Origin: Gymnorhina tibicen
Lineage: Eukaryota > Chordata > Aves > Passeriformes > Artamidae
Direction: 5' to 3'
Assembly (NCBI GenBank): GCA_013399875.1
Contig: VXAZ01005475.1
Location: forward strand, 1,940,912 to 2,004,911
DNA length: 64,000 bases
Shown here piece by piece: positions 26,041 through 39,800 of the stretch. How positions within the stretch are numbered: position 1 is the stretch's first letter; every line of letters begins with the position of its first letter. The notes beneath the pieces were generated by a model. It was not told the DNA's origin. It was given only the letters and a program-made list of their open reading frames with translations, and searched no databases. The position numbers and the translations under genes were made by a program.

Positions 26041-28492
26041 TTGACCTGTAGCAAAATGCCAACGGCAGTAGTGTTTTACTCCAGGTCACCTGAAAGAGTG
26101 ATTGATTTCAGCTACTCTCACACATTTGATGGTGTAGCACAAGTGCATTGCCATGAATCCTCTCCAGCACAAATCTGAGCAGCTGCTGGAAGTCAGCAAC
26201 CCCTGCTAGGCACACAGGTCTTCTGGTCTGGCTTCGTGGGGGCTGCTTCTTGCAGTGCTCTGCTTTATATTTCCAAAGTTTTCCTCCCATCATTATACTT
26301 TCTTCTTTCAAGAGCTCGGCACCATCATTTATGCTTCCAAAGTTAATTTTCTCTGAGATTAATCTGATACATTAATTGTAGTGTTTTGGTTGTATGACTT
26401 GGATGATAAGATTTTAGTCTTCTTTCCTGAGTTAATTAATTCCTTTACTGTCATATTATCTTATTTCTTTTGGGTTTTTTTTTGTTTTCAGTTTGTCTTT
26501 GTTCATTCTATCTGTCTGCTGCTGTCTCCTTTATCTACTTCTTCCTTCCTGTTGGCAGACATCTTTACAGGCTACTGAATATGACTTATTTTTCTCTGAA
26601 TCCCCTAATCAAGTCTTCCTGTCTTGCCTCCAGCATTTTTCATATCACTGTTCATTATCAGAAAGTGCTCGTCAGCCTCCCCAGCTGATGCAGTACACAT
26701 ATGTAAGTTTGTTTTCTAGATACCTCAGTTTTGAGGGCTTGTAGTAAGATCCTAGTAGTATGGAGATAGTGGTATCCAGAGGATGTTTGTGACCTCTCTT
26801 ACAGGGGTCCAGCCCCACTAAGTTCATTAAACAACTCAATTTTCATACAGGAAGATCTTAGGGGAGCTCAGGAAATGGCTCTTCTGCAAGGCCTTCTGGA
26901 AGAAATGACAAAGAGTATTATGTGTCCACCTGAGTAAAGAGACACAACCAACTTCTTCTGTAGAGCACAGAAATCTGAGCAATTAAGCTGGGGAAGCGGT
27001 CTGTAAATCAGCAGGACAGAGCAGAATAGATGTGTGGTACCTGGGGAGCATGTCCAACAGAGAAGGGGGTCCAAAACACTTAGTTGTACCAAGTGAATGT
27101 TGTTCAAGTAATTGAAAATTAATGTCAGTGTCACAAACCCAAGCTAAATACTTTGATCTGATTAGGCAACAGCACATGCTGGTGCTGTTAAAGTGACTCT
27201 TAAGGTCCATTTCATTTGGTAATCATACCACTGAATCTCAGTTTTACTCTGATGGCTTCTAGATTCATTCAGCCAGCTCTTTTGTACTAGGACATTAAGA
27301 TGAGCATGGAAACCCCTCATTTTTCCTCCCATCAATTTTAAGTAGTTTGTCAGTGATGTGGTAAATCCTGCCTGTCACAAGACACCAAACTTGGAGAACA
27401 GCTAGGCTCCTCTATACAGACAGATCTCAAGACAAATATTTTTGTTTTCCATACATGGGTGGAGCTCCTGCTCACGTCAACGGGAGTACTGTGCACATTG
27501 GAATACCAGATGTGTGCCATAAATGACTTCCATATCTCTGTCTTTCCTCAGCTAACCCTTCCACACCACTTATTTAGGTTTTGTGTGACCCTTTCCCACC
27601 ATTCCCCAAATCTCTTCAAAGCAAGGCATCTGTTGCAATCCCACATCTCTTTGACCTTTCAATTTCTTGGATACTTTTTTGTCTGGTCTCTGAGGGCCAA
27701 GCTCCACTGAGTTTCTTGACACACTGAATCTAGGGAACATAAATAAATGAGTTTCTTTCCCCATTTTGTCATACCCTTCCTTTTCTCAGCACTAGTGCCC
27801 TGGAGATATCTGCCTTGTGAGTTGGCAAGAAAGGAGGCTGCTCATTGTGCCGAGAGTTTCATTTACAGCACTACAGCCAAGGCAACAGAAAGGGCAGCAG
27901 AAGCAGCCAGAAACCGCCTATCTTCTCCCCATAGTGACCGCTAGTGATGGGAAGCCAGCAGTGTTTCAAAAGCACTGAACTAGCTGCCAGAAATTTCAGT
28001 CAGCACTGTGGACACCTGGGACTATGTGTGTTCAAAATTCACACAGCCCCAGTGAAGCCAGGACAGTTGGCAGGAGTTCAGATTGTCAGCAATTTCAGCT
28101 TCTTGTCTTGTTCTCTGAATTATTTCTTTATCAAACAGATAACGGAGTCTTTAATGTGCTTTATGTATCCAGTCCCATCTGTCTACGCTATGTTATAACT
28201 GATTTAAGGGCTTCATGCTGTATGAGCTTGTACTAAATTTCACTGTTACATGTTTATTGTCTAATCATCTGCATCAAGCACATTTTCATATAGTTGAGAT
28301 AAATGTAAAGTAATGCAATATCAACTCTCAAAGCTTTTGTATTTGTGAACAAATTGTATTGAGTGTAGGTTGAATGATGTTTTTTGTCTGTAATCTGTGA
28401 TTGGGCTCATAGATAGGAGGGTATTCAACCAACCTGATCTTAAGACCTCTGCCTAAAATTCTACATGCTTTCTCTTACAAAATAAGAACATA

Positions 28493-28514
28493 GAACTCAA
28501 CTCAAGTTGAGTTC
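28493..28514. repeat. Inverted repeat, 10-bp perfect arms
   Basis: GAACTCAACT, a 2-base spacer CA, then AGTTGAGTTC. This is the first of two adjacent strong palindromes. Confidence 0.95.
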
Positions 28515-28529
28515 TTTGGTAATTACAAT

Positions 28530-28569
28530 CACCAATCTATGGTAATTACAATTACCATAGTAATTGGTG
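28530..28569. repeat. Long inverted repeat with TAATTAC core
   Basis: CACCAAT plus CTATGGTAATT on the left, spacer AC, then AATTACCATAG plus TA plus ATTGGTG on the right. The inner arms pair perfectly over 11 bp and the outer arms over 7 bp, with a 2-base bulge on one side. The preceding bases (about 28516-28536) repeat the TTGGTAATTACAAT motif and form a smaller TTGGT/ACCAA palindrome overlapping this one. TAATTA is the core bound by many homeodomain proteins; binding here is inference. Confidence 0.95.
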
Positions 28570-31500
28570 CGTTGTGAGCTGGTATTACACATCATCAGAA
28601 AACAATCACACTTATTCTTTTGTATTGCATTTGTGCCTGGGAAAGATGCTTGGGGATTTCCTGACCAAACAACTATTCAATAAAAAATCCTTTCCTCAAA
28701 AATGGGACAGTGTCTGCAGGATGATGCACTGTGAATGCACCAGCAGAATTGAAGCAGCCAGCAACATTTGCTTGGTGCAATACTCTTGCAGTCCCCTGGG
28801 ATACTCTGTTCTTCATAACTACAAATGGAGATAAGTGGTCTCCATCTTCAGATAAAAATAATGGGCTTATATTATACCCCAGGAGGTTTTAGTTAGGCTT
28901 TAGTAAAACTTCCCAGCCATAACAGTAGTTAAACAGAGGAACACTTTGCCTGTGGAAAATACAGTATCTCCATCACCAGAAAACCAAATGTGTACACTTG
29001 CCAGTCACAGTATTATGAGCACTGATCCTTCATTGTGCAATGGAATTGGTGACAACCTTGATGGTCTTCTCATTCTCATTCTCTTTTCTCATTCCTTGGT
29101 TCAGCTGACTTCAGGTGCATGGTAATGAAACCATGATTCCTTGGGAATGTGGGCTGGCAGCACCATGGCCCACAGTGATATAGATATGTAAGGACTCTCT
29201 TTGGAGACAGATTTACTTCCTTAGAAAAAGTGCCTTTTTGCAGTATGGGTGTTTCCAGAGGCATTGCACCGAAATACTGCAGTTCCTGTTAAGTTTCCCG
29301 AAAGCACAGGTAGGGTATTCTTGGAGCCCAGAAAGCTAGTTACGTGCTTGGAAACACTCATTTCCCTGGCATATCAGTATTGGAGTGTCCTCATGCCTCA
29401 AGAGCCTGTGAGATCTGACAGTGGAGTGACTCTTGGGGATCCAGTTCTTCGCTCTATAGCAAGGAACACAGACGCCCTATGAACTTAAAAATCCTTAATT
29501 TTAAATCCCTTCAGGAACAGTGCAGTGAGTATTTCATTTGGCTGCTTTTTGTAGGGGGTCCCTAGAAGACTGGAGCATCCCAAAGCAACGAGCAGAGTGA
29601 GAGGTACCACTAAGGTTAGGGAGTTTGGTTGCACTGAAAAACATTTCTTCTCTCAAGTAAAAACACAATAATGTCCTTTTTGTGGATTTTTCTGTTCAGT
29701 TCAACCATACCTTGATCCTAGAAATTTCTACTAGACTGATGTCTTACCATGACAGGTAGTGTGCATGTGTGCAGAAGCTAGTCCAGCCCTATAGAACATT
29801 TGGCTGTATTATATGGACTGTGGGAGAAAGGGAAAAACATCATCCCCACAGAGCAGAGGGAAGGGAGAGATTAAAGGGAAAATGGATGATTTTCCCACAC
29901 TCAGGCTGGGACTTTGTGGCAGGACTAGGAATTTCAAGTCATATGTATCTCAAGTCCCAATCTCCACATCATAACCACAAGCTTATCCTTTGTCTTTTCT
30001 AAGGGATCAGTTAAGAATGAAACATCCAAATAATGAGTTATTTTTCCTGCTTGCCTCATAAGGACAGTTTTGGCTTTGTCATCATTTTAATGTCAATAGC
30101 TAGCATAAGTGTGGGCCCAGCTCTGAGCTGGAGGTGGAATTTTACTCCAGGAGCCATATTCCCTTGGTTTTGGTGTATCCAACCAATACAGACTAGCACA
30201 GTTTATTAAAGATGCAGAGTATTTTGTGCCCTTTGTGGAGCAGTATAACACTCATCAATGGTCCTATGTGTAATGCTCTTGATAGGCTGTTCACTTATTA
30301 AATATGATGTGGAAAATCTAGTATTTGTAAAGTAAAAGCAGGCCTCTTTTGAAGAGAAATGGCTTTTTTTGGTCCTAATTTCTGCCTTTGAGTAGACTGC
30401 TTATCTTCTTTGTAGTAGAAACTTGTATTTAATAAATACTAAGGCCATGAATTACAAATGAGAACTGCTAATTTTTTTCACTATGTGTTCATTCTGGTCT
30501 AGGTCTGCTGTCCCTTTTTCTCTAGTATACTAAACTATTTTTTGAGTCACAGTTTTTCTTGCACTTGCATACAGGACACGCAAAGAGTAGTTCATTTAAA
30601 TCAGCTCTGTGTTTCACTCTGACCTGATTCACAGGATGTGGTCTTGGAGGAAGCCCATGCCTTAACAATAGCCTTTTGACAAGTGAGGGTGTTTGGGGAT
30701 TAAGCTGGAAGAGGAGGAAGCATATATCTATTCTCAAACCTAGTAATGGACTATTTTGTGCGAATCTTCACTTGCCCATGATGTTTTTAAGGTCACAAAC
30801 CTTCCTTTTTGTTTTTACTGGCAAGAGGATGTTGGCTGAAAGATAGCATAACTTCTTTAAAATTCAGAAAAGGAATGCAGAGTGTTTTGTCTGGTAAATG
30901 TGAAGGGATAATTCCCCCGTGTAAGATGTGAAGATTTCTGATGGCTCTTGTGTATGTTCTGTGTAAACCAAGCTGAGAGAACTTGGAAAATAAGCAAATC
31001 AAAGGGAAGCATAATTTTGAAGTGGTTAGAGCTGGATCATAATATTTCTGGATATATAAACTGAGAAGGTGCCAGCCACTAAATGTACTAACTCTGCATA
31101 AAACATGAGAGAATTTGACCAAGTATAATATTAGTATTGTCGTAACCTACTTTCAACATGACATTTGGTCTGACTTATATTTCTAGTTATATTCACTCCC
31201 TGTAAACCCTCCTTTGCTGCTCTGCCCTTCTGATCTCAATTCAGCAGAAAGCATTTCATCCTTCAATATATCTCTCAACAGTTGATCAAAGTATTTTGTT
31301 CAGGTGAAACTCCCCAACTGCAGCAAATTTGAAAACAAATTGGAACAAAAATAGTTGTTGAACTCTCTCTTGTGTTTTCCATTTCAAATTATCTCTCTTT
31401 GACAGTTTTAACACCTGGCTTTGTATCTTATTCATGTTGTGTTAAGCTCCAAAAGATTTGGCAGTGAAAACTTCCTGTTGTGCACCAGGATTTGAATTAC

Positions 31501-32615
31501 AGAGCATGAGTAAAACCATCACAGCTTAGTAATGAGCATGGCCATGCACAGAAAGATGACTCCCTAGCAAGTGATGTAAAACACTTGACCACTTTCATTA
31601 ATCAGGAAAGGCTGCATGGCTCATACGTGATTTAGGGTGAGTAAGACATAAGTCAGGGTGCAGGATTTTTACTCACCGCTACAACAATGAGATTTCCTGG
31701 CAACACATTTAAGCAGTAAACAAGTTGGTTTCTTTTTTTTTTGGGAGTATTTTTGTTTTGGTTTGGATTTTTTTTTTTGTCTCTTTTTGTAAGCTGTCTC
31801 TGTAGTGGAAATAAATAGGCATTAAATAAGAATGTGAAATAACAAATAAAAGTTCAAAAGGAGTTTAGAAATTTCCTCAGCTGAGCAGTCTGCCTGCTTT
31901 AGTCATTGCTGGCCAGCTCACCAGCCATAGACAGAGTGCTGGAAGGAAGAGCTGAAGGAATCTGGCAGCACAAATCTGAAAGCTTGAGAGCTGCAGGTTC
32001 AGATTTACTTTTGAAATGCTTCTGAGAGGGAGTAAGGCTGAGCAACTCACATGGGAATTCACAATCTAGTTTCATTTCTGGTTACTATCAAGTACCTCCT
32101 TGAACTCAGCTCATATGTGAAATGGTAATAATGAATGGATTTTTTAGAGTGAAGTTGTTTCTTGGCTAACTATTATTTGATTATTATTTTTTTTAATACT
32201 GAAGAAATAATCTAATTAGCTACTTTTTAAAGTGTTGGTGAAGTTACTTTTAATTATCATAGAAAAATGATTTTTTTTTTTTAACCTAATTTGTTACTGG
32301 TGTTTTCAGCTTTCCTGTCTGTCAGGCTAATAATGCATCAAGTCTTTGTTCCTGCTTGTAATAAGAAGACACAAGTAGGAGGCATTTTATATACAACATG
32401 CTTTTTTTTCCTGTGCAAACTTTTGATCCTGACAAAAGTAAGGAGAGAATAACAGCATCATTGCTGTTTTCTTCACCTCTCTGCAATATCACTCTGAGGA
32501 GTGGTATGGTTCTGTATTAGTAGCTGAAACCTAAGAAATAGATTGCTCCACAAAGAAACTATTGTAGTGATTGGCAGTCAAATACTCTGTTCATAGGTGA
32601 TGTCATCTCCAGATT

Positions 32616-32632
32616 GGGGGGGTGGGGGGTGG
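32616..32632. repeat. G-rich run (G7 T G6 T G2)
   Basis: Fifteen G in seventeen bases on the + strand, followed by TTAATACA. It could fold as a two- or three-layer quadruplex with very short loops in the pre-mRNA, but the run is short and isolated. Confidence 0.7.
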
Positions 32633-35600
32633 TTAATACAGTCTAATTTGCAGAACTTTCACATCCAGACTTCTCTTAAGCAAGAACAAGGTTTCTCCAG
32701 CTGGGTGTTGGGAATGGGTTGGTGTTGGTGTTACCGATGAACGAGAGCAAAACAACCCTCCCCATCTGTGACAGCTATGTCAGTCACAGCCTTAAAGAGT
32801 TTGGGTTTATAAGATAAGCTATTAGCACAAGGGAGTGGGGAATAAAAGAAAAATGTGTGGAAATGAAAACAAGGCTTTCTTCCCAGGGCCCCACCAAGTC
32901 AGTGCAGGATTTTTTCTGAGTTATTCAGCCTTATTTGTGGACATGATAGAGAGATGTAGAGTACTGAGGGGAGCTGATTGAGCAAAGTTTCAGAAAAAAG
33001 AGCGTGCAAATCTCGACATACTGAGTACCGGTGTGTTGAACTGAATAGCGTCATTCAAAAAAATTAATTAAAGGGGATTTGGCAAAAGAAAAATAATATA
33101 ATACAGGAGATTCAGATCAGCAAAATAGATACTGGATAACTCAGACTCCCTGAAAGCAAGGGGATTATGGACATATTTGCATCTGCGGAAATTTTTTTCC
33201 CTTTTTTCCTGGACATTTAATAGTCTCATTTATTTGCTCAAAGTTGTAAGATTTCATTTTGAAATACTTATATAAATGCCAGAAAAGACAGAGTGCTAGT
33301 AGTCACATTTCAGTCTAAAACAAAACTTCACTTCCCATTAAAAATTTTATCCTGTATTTCAATAAAGTCAGTATTTTCAAAAATAATTGTCACTCAGATG
33401 TATATTTGTCTTTAAGGGCCTCAGCAGCCTTTGTACAGAGTAACACAAGATTCACAACACCATTTCAATGTAAACTAGTTATTTTGTCCTAATTGATTAG
33501 ACAGAAATATTATGTATCTTCATCAAGCCATAAATCAGTGTCATATCCGAGTACTGGTCTTTGGAAGGTGAAGGTGAATATTTGTTCCTGCCGTATTTGT
33601 AAGCCTGTATTTGTAATTTAGTCCATTTCTCACAAAATTCTGCATGGATGTAGTAGCTAATGTGAACTGAAGGTTGAGTAGAGGCTTTTTACAGTGTGTG
33701 AATACTGCCACCATTTCAAAGCAACAAAACATTTTGGATCATTTTGGAAAAGGTTGGGGTACTACTTCACATAGATCACTATTATTGGTAGTTCCTGACC
33801 TGCTCTCCTTATCTTGGTCAGACTAATGTGGATTTATCGCTAGCTGTGTGATTATACAACTATTTTTTTTTTAATGCTGAAACATTTTAACAGAAATACG
33901 CAAGTAGAGCCTTAGATACAAAAATAAGCAATTCGAAGTGCAACAGCACTCTTCTGCAACTACCTTTGGTTTTCTTATTTAGACTTTAGGAATGATGATA
34001 TTTCAACTAATATTTGATACAATTCTAATTGGATATTTAAGGACTGTGTAAGGCAACATTACTACACAGTGATTTTTCTTTCAGATCAACACACTGTCTT
34101 TCTTCGAGCGCAGTTTGGGTGTTTTGTCCTTAACAGTTAGTTAAGCTCTTTAGAACAGCTATTTAACTAATAATTTTTGTGCTGAAATGATTAATTTTGT
34201 TCTGCAGCTGCTTTTAGGATACTTTTTGAATGTGTTTCAGTGTGACAAGCATTGGTGTGCCCTAACGTTTTTGGAGTAGCAGGATACAGCTTGGATATGA
34301 GTCAAAATGTGAAACCAGCAATTCATTGAATGGATTAGTACAGCTCCTCTAAAGCCACCATGAGATTTAAGTTTTTAGCACAGGGATAATAAATGTAGCC
34401 TTAGCATTTTGGCACCAGTAGTGCATCCTATGTAGAGTGAAATACATATTTAGTATATGGTGCATATTAAATACAGAGATGGGTATTTGTGCTGATATAC
34501 AGATACCTGTTATTATTTATGTATTTGCAAAAGTTTAAAATGTAGTCAATAAATTTTTCTTTTACTAAAGTCAAAGGTGGTTTAGAGATGCATATATGCG
34601 TATTATACATGTGCACATATAACTACATATACATCACGTGTCACATATACTATCTTTTTGGTAAAGAAAGAGAGAATTTTGAGAGAAAGGATAGAATTAC
34701 TGCGTATAGTAATGTGCAAAAAAGTGAGATGTAGAACATATCTTTTTGGCTTGTCATTAATTGTAGAATTAACTGATATGTTCAATACCGAAACAGGCAA
34801 ACCCAGCAGAAGCACTGATCCCTGTGCTGCTCAGACCATGTATTTCAGTCTGTGCACCCTCAGCACTCAGCAGCAGCTCAGCAGCCCACATTGCCAGTGA
34901 CAGGCCAGGGTCTGGCAGGTGGTGCTCTACTCTGCCCCTCCACTGCTCCTCTCTCAGTCTGTGTTACCCCCTCCAGTTCCTCTGGGGTGTGAATCTGCCT
35001 CTGCAATGCTGAGGAGACTGATGGAAAGATGGTAAATAAATTCTTTTAGTTATTGGGAGTTTCCAAAACAGACTAGATTCTGTTACCCTACATTTGTATG
35101 CTTCTGAAGGTCTATCCTTTCACCATGTCTGTGATGCCTTCTAGGAAGATGTCCATTATTTGCTCCATCACTTTACATACTCCATTCTAGACACATGAAA
35201 AAATAATCCTTCTTAGGACTAGAAATTAGAACTTGCTGTGTTCTTTAAATCAGTGGGAGTTTTTCTGTTTGCTCACTGGAGTAAGAATATCATCCCATTT
35301 CATTGTGGTTAGACAATTTATAACCTCTTACATTTTCACAAGGTAAGATTTTCAAGCCATACTTTTGAGTCTTATTTTTGGGAATGTTGGGCTACATTCG
35401 TATCCTGTGATGTTTTATGTCAGCTGACTGGTATTTCCTGATAATCATTTAATCTGAGATTTTTATTCAGGGAAATTATGGATTTAAAGAGGAAAAAAAA
35501 AAAGAAAACTTCTACTTCTTTGTGCACTGAAAACATTCAGAATGCATTATTTTATGAAAGCTGAGCTTGTTACAGAAAAAAATAAAACTATTTTCTATTT

Positions 35601-36548
35601 ACTATATTTTTATTCTGTTTAGATGACCTATAGAATTTGGTTAATTAAAAATTCCCAGATAACTAGGTTATGCTTGTTGCTGAAGTATTTGGACATTTAG
35701 GTATTTCTTATAAGTGATAAGAACACCCTGTTGTGTTTTTGAGCAAAAATTTAAGAACTATGATTGGCATGTCACTGCCCTTAATTTCCTTGTGTGGTAC
35801 AGTATTCAGTGCGTGTCCATTTTATGCACTGTATAGCCAAACCTGAGTGTGCACAAACAGTATAAGGAAAGGGTAATCAATCTGACTGCGTGAAAACTCT
35901 GAGGAAATACTGATAAGTAAAACAGCCCATAAATTCTGCAGAGAGAATTGTTCACATTCATGGCTCTAAAGATTAAAATTGAGGCTCCTTCTGTCCCACC
36001 CATAAGTGACTTTTGGCAGTAGAAATGTGGCCAGTAAAAATCCACTCACAATCTTTACTGCTAATCCATATCAGCTTTCTCTGTCTTATTCAATGTACCA
36101 GAAGAGTCCAGTCTGTATAGACCATTGCTCTAAAATGTTGTATTTCTTTAAAGAAATCTTTCTTTTTCAGTTCAGTACTATTAGGTCCTGATAGCTGAAT
36201 GTTGCTGTTAAGTCAGGACTAAGTGCATGTGATTAATGGTCAGTATGAATAGAATATGTGGAGCAGAGGGGAGAGGCTCTTTAGGACTGCTTTTTCCTGT
36301 CTGCAAATAGCTTTGGACCAATGGAAAATATAAGGGAAGTTCAAGAGAGTCCTAGCTCTTTTCTACTGCATTGTACATCAGTGAAATTCAGAATCAACAC
36401 AGAGTGAGGAGCACAGAACAAAAATTGTTTGAGGAAAGTTGTTAATTCTGTCTTGTAATTTTTGTATTTATTGAAAATTGGAACCCTGTTAATTATGTCT
36501 GTCAGTTTAGGAAAGGATGGAGGTTCCTGCTGAAAACTCAGAATTCTG

Positions 36549-36876
36549 TACAGCCACCTGAAAGGAGGCGGTAGCCAGGTGGGGATTGGCCTCTTCTCCC
36601 AGGCAACCAGCAACAGGACAAAAGGAAACAGCCTCAAGCTGTACCAGGGGAGGTTCAGGATAGCCACCAGGAAGAACTTCTTCACTGAAAGGATGGTTAA
36701 ACATTAGAACAGGCTGCTCAGGGGGATGGGAGATTTGATTTACTGTGTCTGGAAGTGTTCAAGGAATGACTTGTACTTAGTGCTATGGTTTAGTTGATAT
36801 GGTGATGTTTGGTCAAAGGTGGGACTTGATGATTATGGAGATCTTTTCCAGCCTCAATGATCCTGTGATTCTATGA
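36549..36876 (+). mobile_element. CR1-Y-like LINE 3' end, plus strand
   Basis: The match to the CR1-Y type 3' end runs through 'acagccacctgaaaggaggc', 'ggtggggattggcctcttct', 'caacaggacaaaaggaaaca', 'ctcaagctgtaccaggggag', 'aagaacttcttcactgaaag', 'ttagaacaggctgctcaggg', 'gacttgatgattatggagat', 'cttttccagcctcaatgatc' and finally 'ctgtgattctatga'. It is 5'-truncated, in the same orientation as NAV3, and of the same subfamily type as the minus-strand fragment at 13704-13849. Open frames across it on the minus strand are antisense to the element and are not genes. Confidence 0.93.
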
Positions 36877-39800
36877 GGCTCCAGTCACAGTGGAATTCAT
36901 CTTACCTCATTAAAGCCAGTTAAAAGCTTGACATCTAGTCTGATCTAGTTGCATGGGCTCCTACTCTATCCAGATGGCAGAGATAAATATTTCTTGAGGG
37001 CAATTCCTTTCATTTTTCTGAGTTGTTTATATAAATGTAGAATGACTCACCCTCTGGCAGTATGTGCATCTATTGCTCAATGAAGGGGAGATGACCCATC
37101 TAATTTAAGTTAAACACTTGATTTTCAGTGTCTGAAGTTAGCTGAGATGAATCTTACCTGTAGTACAGAACTTCTACTTGTGAAGTTCTTTTCAGGTACT
37201 TATTGCTAATGTTATCATTATTATGACAGATTGTACAACTGTGTTTCAAAGTACATTATTTAAATCTTTTGAGGCTACTTGCAAGCTAGTGGAGACATAG
37301 ACCTCATAAGAGTGATGGATCAGGGCATGCTTTTATCAGAGAGACATCCTCTTTTTGATTCTTAAAACAGATTGGTGATATGAAAATACGGAAAGTCCCT
37401 GAGAAGTGGTGCAGAGGAGTGATAGGCAGGCAAAAATACTACTCAAAATGAGCCAGTTGCATGGGAGATGGAGATATCTCTGTGAAGAAGATGTTTCATT
37501 TTGATATAGTCTCACAGCTTCCTGCTTAATGCTGCAGAGATTGTAGAGATAATGAAATGGATTGTTACTCAGAAATACTGTAATTAATTGGTTTACTAAA
37601 TGTATGGCAACACAACTGTGTATATAAACACATGAGCCTTACATGGGCACACAAAGAGAAATATTTAATGAGTTGATGGGCAATCAACTTGCACATATGG
37701 GTGTACACATGGGTGTACTTGCAGAAATGTCAAAAGTTCTCTTCTATCTCAGCAGCGTCTCATACAGATGTACACAGCACTTGCATGCATCTGCCAGCAT
37801 TAGACTCTCTCCTTCTTCACTTGCTGTCACAGTCTTTCTGAGGAGAAGGGTGGCGTTAATCTAGAAGCTACTCATATACTTAAAGAGACAGAATCTGAAC
37901 ACAAGTAATTCAGCCAGTATAAAAATGAAATGTTCATTAACGTGTTCTCAGCCTTGCAGAGTATTGCATACACCATTTTAGGAAAGTTTTTCTTGAGGAT
38001 TACGACCTCCCTCATGTGAATTATTTTTCTTCTTCTTAGGAAGTGAATGACATTGCTGTAACTGCTACAGCCATTGCTTACGGGGAAGGATATCATTAAG
38101 GAATTGTGGTTTCTGCTTAACAACTTGAAACAACTAGGAAGGCTTATAGCAAGTGACAGGGCTACATGCAGGCTTAATCAAGTTGGATGTGTGCTCCGCA
38201 AAGGGTGCTGCTCATTGGCTGTAGTTGCTGTAATCTCTCTGGTAAATCCCCTCATGAGCTGTAAGCTACTTTGCTTGGCAAACTGTCATGAAGTAGAAAT
38301 GTTTGGAAAGCATTGGAACTGTCACCTGTCTAACCAGTCTGCTTATTTTTGGACATTGTGCTTGCTGTCTTCGCTAGAGGGGATATGCAGATCGGTCTGA
38401 GTGTGCCCCACAGGTGTGTGTTGGTCCTGACAATTTGGTTGCTGCCATTTGTATTTCAAACCAGGCAGTCCCAAGAACACATATGCAGAGCCTTATACCA
38501 GTGTAAGAAGGGGAAGGCATCCATCAAGTTACAATGATGTCTTGTAAAATAGGCACCAAAATGTAGCTAAATGCCTGCCGTTTATATAACATAAACATTT
38601 TGATGTGTGTTAAAGGTGTATGGGAATTGGGAATATTAAGGGGGTGACTGGGTTTTGCCTCTGAGGATTTAATGTCTTTACAAAGCACAGAAACTAGTTT
38701 TCTTTCAAAACTTTTAAGTTGGACAATCTAATATTTGAGGCTATAAAGTTCACTAGATACATCTAAATATCATTCCTCTTGTAACTTCCTATTCACCTAA
38801 AATACTGCTGATCGTGCTAAACTAAGTGCCTAATACTATGTTAATTTTCTCATGTTTCTTCCATTATGTTAGAAGTGAGAATAAAACAGATTAACTCAGA
38901 GAAAAGTAAATCATCGAGTTGTTAATATTTTCATGTTCTTTGGAACGAGTTTTAAACAACAAACTTTTTTTAAATTGTAGCAGGCTGAACTTAGTCCTTT
39001 TTACAATTTCTCTGAAAATTTTTGGTTACTTGTAGGAGACTGATGACATTTTTCACTTTTATCCACTGTGCCAGCTGTGGTGCAACTGTTGTACAGCACA
39101 TCTTATTCTTGAAGGACTACAGTGATTATTTTTAAAAGGCTCCAGTTCTTGCATTGTGTTCTTGTGTTGTACCTGCTTCCAGGGTATTTCTTAATAGTTC
39201 TTCCAAGCTATCTTTTTAAAGGCTAAAAAAGCTATATTTTTTAGCTTCATGATAACAATTTTCACAATGTAGCAGAAAAAAGAAGTGGCATACTGTAGAC
39301 ATAAGTTCACTTAAAAACCACTTTTATCTTCTACCATCTTATGATTTAAAAACTATTAAATACCAGCACTTAAATGAGAGGATCAGTGATACTAGATGCT
39401 ATACAAGTGGAATAGTGATCTAAATTCCATTTACATCATTTGTGATGTAAAAAGTCTCTCAAATAAGCGAGGAGAAAAAGAAGCAACTCACAGATACATA
39501 GAAATTTTAATCTATGTTTATGTTAGAACATAAATGTTTAAATGTTGAACTTCTTTTGGCCCTGATGTAGTATGCTAACTTGTTTCTTGTCAAATACCTC
39601 AGCAGAAATCACTCTTTGGAAGGGGCAATTAGAGTCTTAGAGGCTTTCAGTGCCCTGGGGATGGGGTGAAAACAGAAGGTATGTTTGGGTGAGGACTGGA
39701 TGAGTGAGGAGCAAGGCCCTGCTATTGCTCTGAACACAGTGGAGCAGTGTTAGCAATTGGATGGATATGTAAGGGCTATGTCTGCTTGAAAGAGTCTGAA

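Larger units (their letters stand above)
26041..36548 (+). other. NAV3 intron 1, segment between CR1 copies
   Basis: About 10.5 kb of intron. Notable contents are the palindrome cluster at 28493-28569, a G-rich run at 32616-32632, and a GC-rich but CpG-free block at about 34798-35020. T runs are frequent (for example near 31733-31742, 31771-31780 and 32272-32282). I found no exon, RNA gene or further transposon that I could support. Confidence 0.65.

Noticed and set aside
36341..36704. Minus-strand open frames of 65 and 114 codons
   Set aside because: They run antisense through the CR1-Y-like element at 36549-36876 and its flank and have no independent support.
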